Origin: Kribbella sp. NBC_01245
GTDB taxonomy: Bacteria; Actinomycetota; Actinomycetes; Propionibacteriales; Kribbellaceae
Assembly (NCBI RefSeq): GCF_036226525.1
Contig: NZ_CP108487.1
Span: 682,001-746,000, forward strand
Reading direction: 5' to 3'
DNA length: 64,000 nucleotides
Part shown: piece by piece, positions 63,392 through 64,000 of the stretch
How positions within the stretch are numbered: the stretch's first letter is position 1
Layout: the number at the start of each line of letters is the position of its first letter
Translations under genes and position numbers: made by a program
The notes under the pieces: model-generated
The model's database searches: none
What the model was told of the DNA's origin: nothing
The model's input: only the letters and a program-made list of their open reading frames with translations

Positions 63392-63530
63392 CACCCGTCC
63401 CCCTGATAGCCCGCTGCCTTTGGCCGGTTCGGGTCGGGTCAAGGGCGCGTCAGCGTCGGCGCTAGCCGATGAAGCCCTTGACGCGGCCCGGACCGGCCTG
63501 ACAATTCGGAAGAACTCAGGGGGACGGGTG
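63392..63530 (-). repeat. 139-bp structured end, copy 4 (inverted)
   Basis: Inverted relative of copy 3. The terminal hairpin is CGGC-TAGC-GCCG where the other three copies have CACC-TAAC-GGTG, a three-base change on both sides that keeps pairing. Confidence 0.85.
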
Positions 63531-63576
63531 CCCACCAAAGACCCCGGCCCGAAGGCTGATGCCGGGCAGGCCTTTA

Positions 63577-63664
63577 GCGTTGATTCGTCTGAATCCGCCC
63601 GCCCACGCTGCTGGCCAATCGACCCGCCGCGGGAAGGGGCGAGCGGATGCAGACGAATCAACGC
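63577..63664. repeat. 88-bp palindrome right of element 2
   Basis: Same kind as 28417-28502: GCGTTGATTCGTCTGAATCC with GGATGCAGACGAATCAACGC, lying about 35-45 bp outside the right 139-bp end in both elements. Confidence 0.8.
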
Positions 63665-64000
63665 AAGGAAATGGGCGGCGCCGTGGCCGGAACGGGTGAG
63701 GCCGTGGCGCGGGGTGGCGGGCAGGATGGCGGGCGGGCGTCAGCACTTCACGCGTCGGGTGCACAGGTCCCCGCAGGCCTACCGCCGCGCCTTCCAATCA
63801 CGCTGAAGTTCTTCGATGCCTACGGCCACATCATGATCCGTGCGGCGATGAACGCAGGTCCGGTGCCCGACAGGTTCAACATGAACGACGCGCCTGGGTC
63901 TCCGCCTCACGGCCTCGGCGTCTCGCCGCATCCGGGAGGCGCGTGAGTCGCTGAGTTGCGCCATGGCGAGGTGGTGCGGGCATCCGGCGGGCAGGGGCGC
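63665..64000. other. right edge, no supported gene
   Basis: About 335 bp. A minus-strand frame at 63779-63964 (ending GIEELQRDWKARR) and a plus-strand frame (PITLKFFDAYGHIMIRAA) both look weak, and I support neither. The window ends before a clear gene begins. Confidence 0.4.

Larger units (their letters stand above)
62474..63538. repeat. palindrome-rich non-coding element 2
   Basis: A 1.07-kb relative of element 1 (27037-28383), bounded by inverted 139-bp ends with TTGGTGGGCACC at the outer edges. It carries a short-unit tandem array, the GGGTTACC palindrome, module X and module Y (both inverted compared with element 1), two extra nested palindromes (63138-63199, 63210-63292), a second tandem array and the inverted end. 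No convincing gene is inside. Confidence 0.8.

Overview
The window is high-GC actinobacterial DNA. Codon choice (GC-rich third positions, many GTACG-containing codons, frequent GTG starts), a monomeric NADP isocitrate dehydrogenase, an AfsR/SARP regulator, LAL-type LuxR regulators and secreted multidomain glycosidases suggest a soil actinomycete. Kribbella or a close relative is my guess; this is inference from style, not a database match.

Left part (1-10.7 kb): a TnpB (IS200/IS605 OrfB) gene cut by the window edge, then the allantoin genes allB-allE, an IS110-type element set between palindromic repeats, debris of two unrelated genes, a class A penicillin-binding protein, a long acyl-CoA dehydrogenase and a TetR/paired-SMR efflux operon with a clear operator. 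From 10.7 to 26.3 kb: an AhpD-like protein, a phosphotransferase-fold kinase, secreted or carbohydrate-active proteins (GH97, a GH2 with an embedded LamG-like domain, GH9, an M23 peptidase with FG-GAP-like repeats), protein-L-isoaspartate methyltransferase and isocitrate dehydrogenase.

Middle (26.3-50.3 kb): an FGE-like protein, a 1.35-kb palindrome-rich non-coding element, an amidase, a LAL regulator, a methyltransferase followed directly by a hydrolase-glycosyltransferase fusion, a DUF3311-CstA-YbdD operon, a symporter-sigma factor-membrane protein operon, and a DtxR-multicopper oxidase-ZIP operon with a DtxR-like box. Then come two MFS transporters, a second LAL regulator and a DinB-like protein.

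Right part (50.4-64 kb): a secreted propeller protein, a zone of truncated genes before a shortened histidine kinase and its response regulator, small membrane and secreted proteins, an AfsR-type regulator, a DUF1801 protein, a GNAT acetyltransferase, a sugar-type ABC ATPase, and a second copy of the palindrome-rich element.

The most unusual signal is this pair of non-coding elements (27037-28383 and 62474-63538). Each is bounded by inverted copies of a 139-bp sequence that folds on itself. The four copies are all exactly 139 bp and differ by compensatory changes in three stems. Between the ends lie short tandem arrays and a series of palindromic modules; at least two modules are present in opposite orientation in the two elements. 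Each element is followed on its right by a further 86-88 bp palindrome. I know of no described family with this layout.
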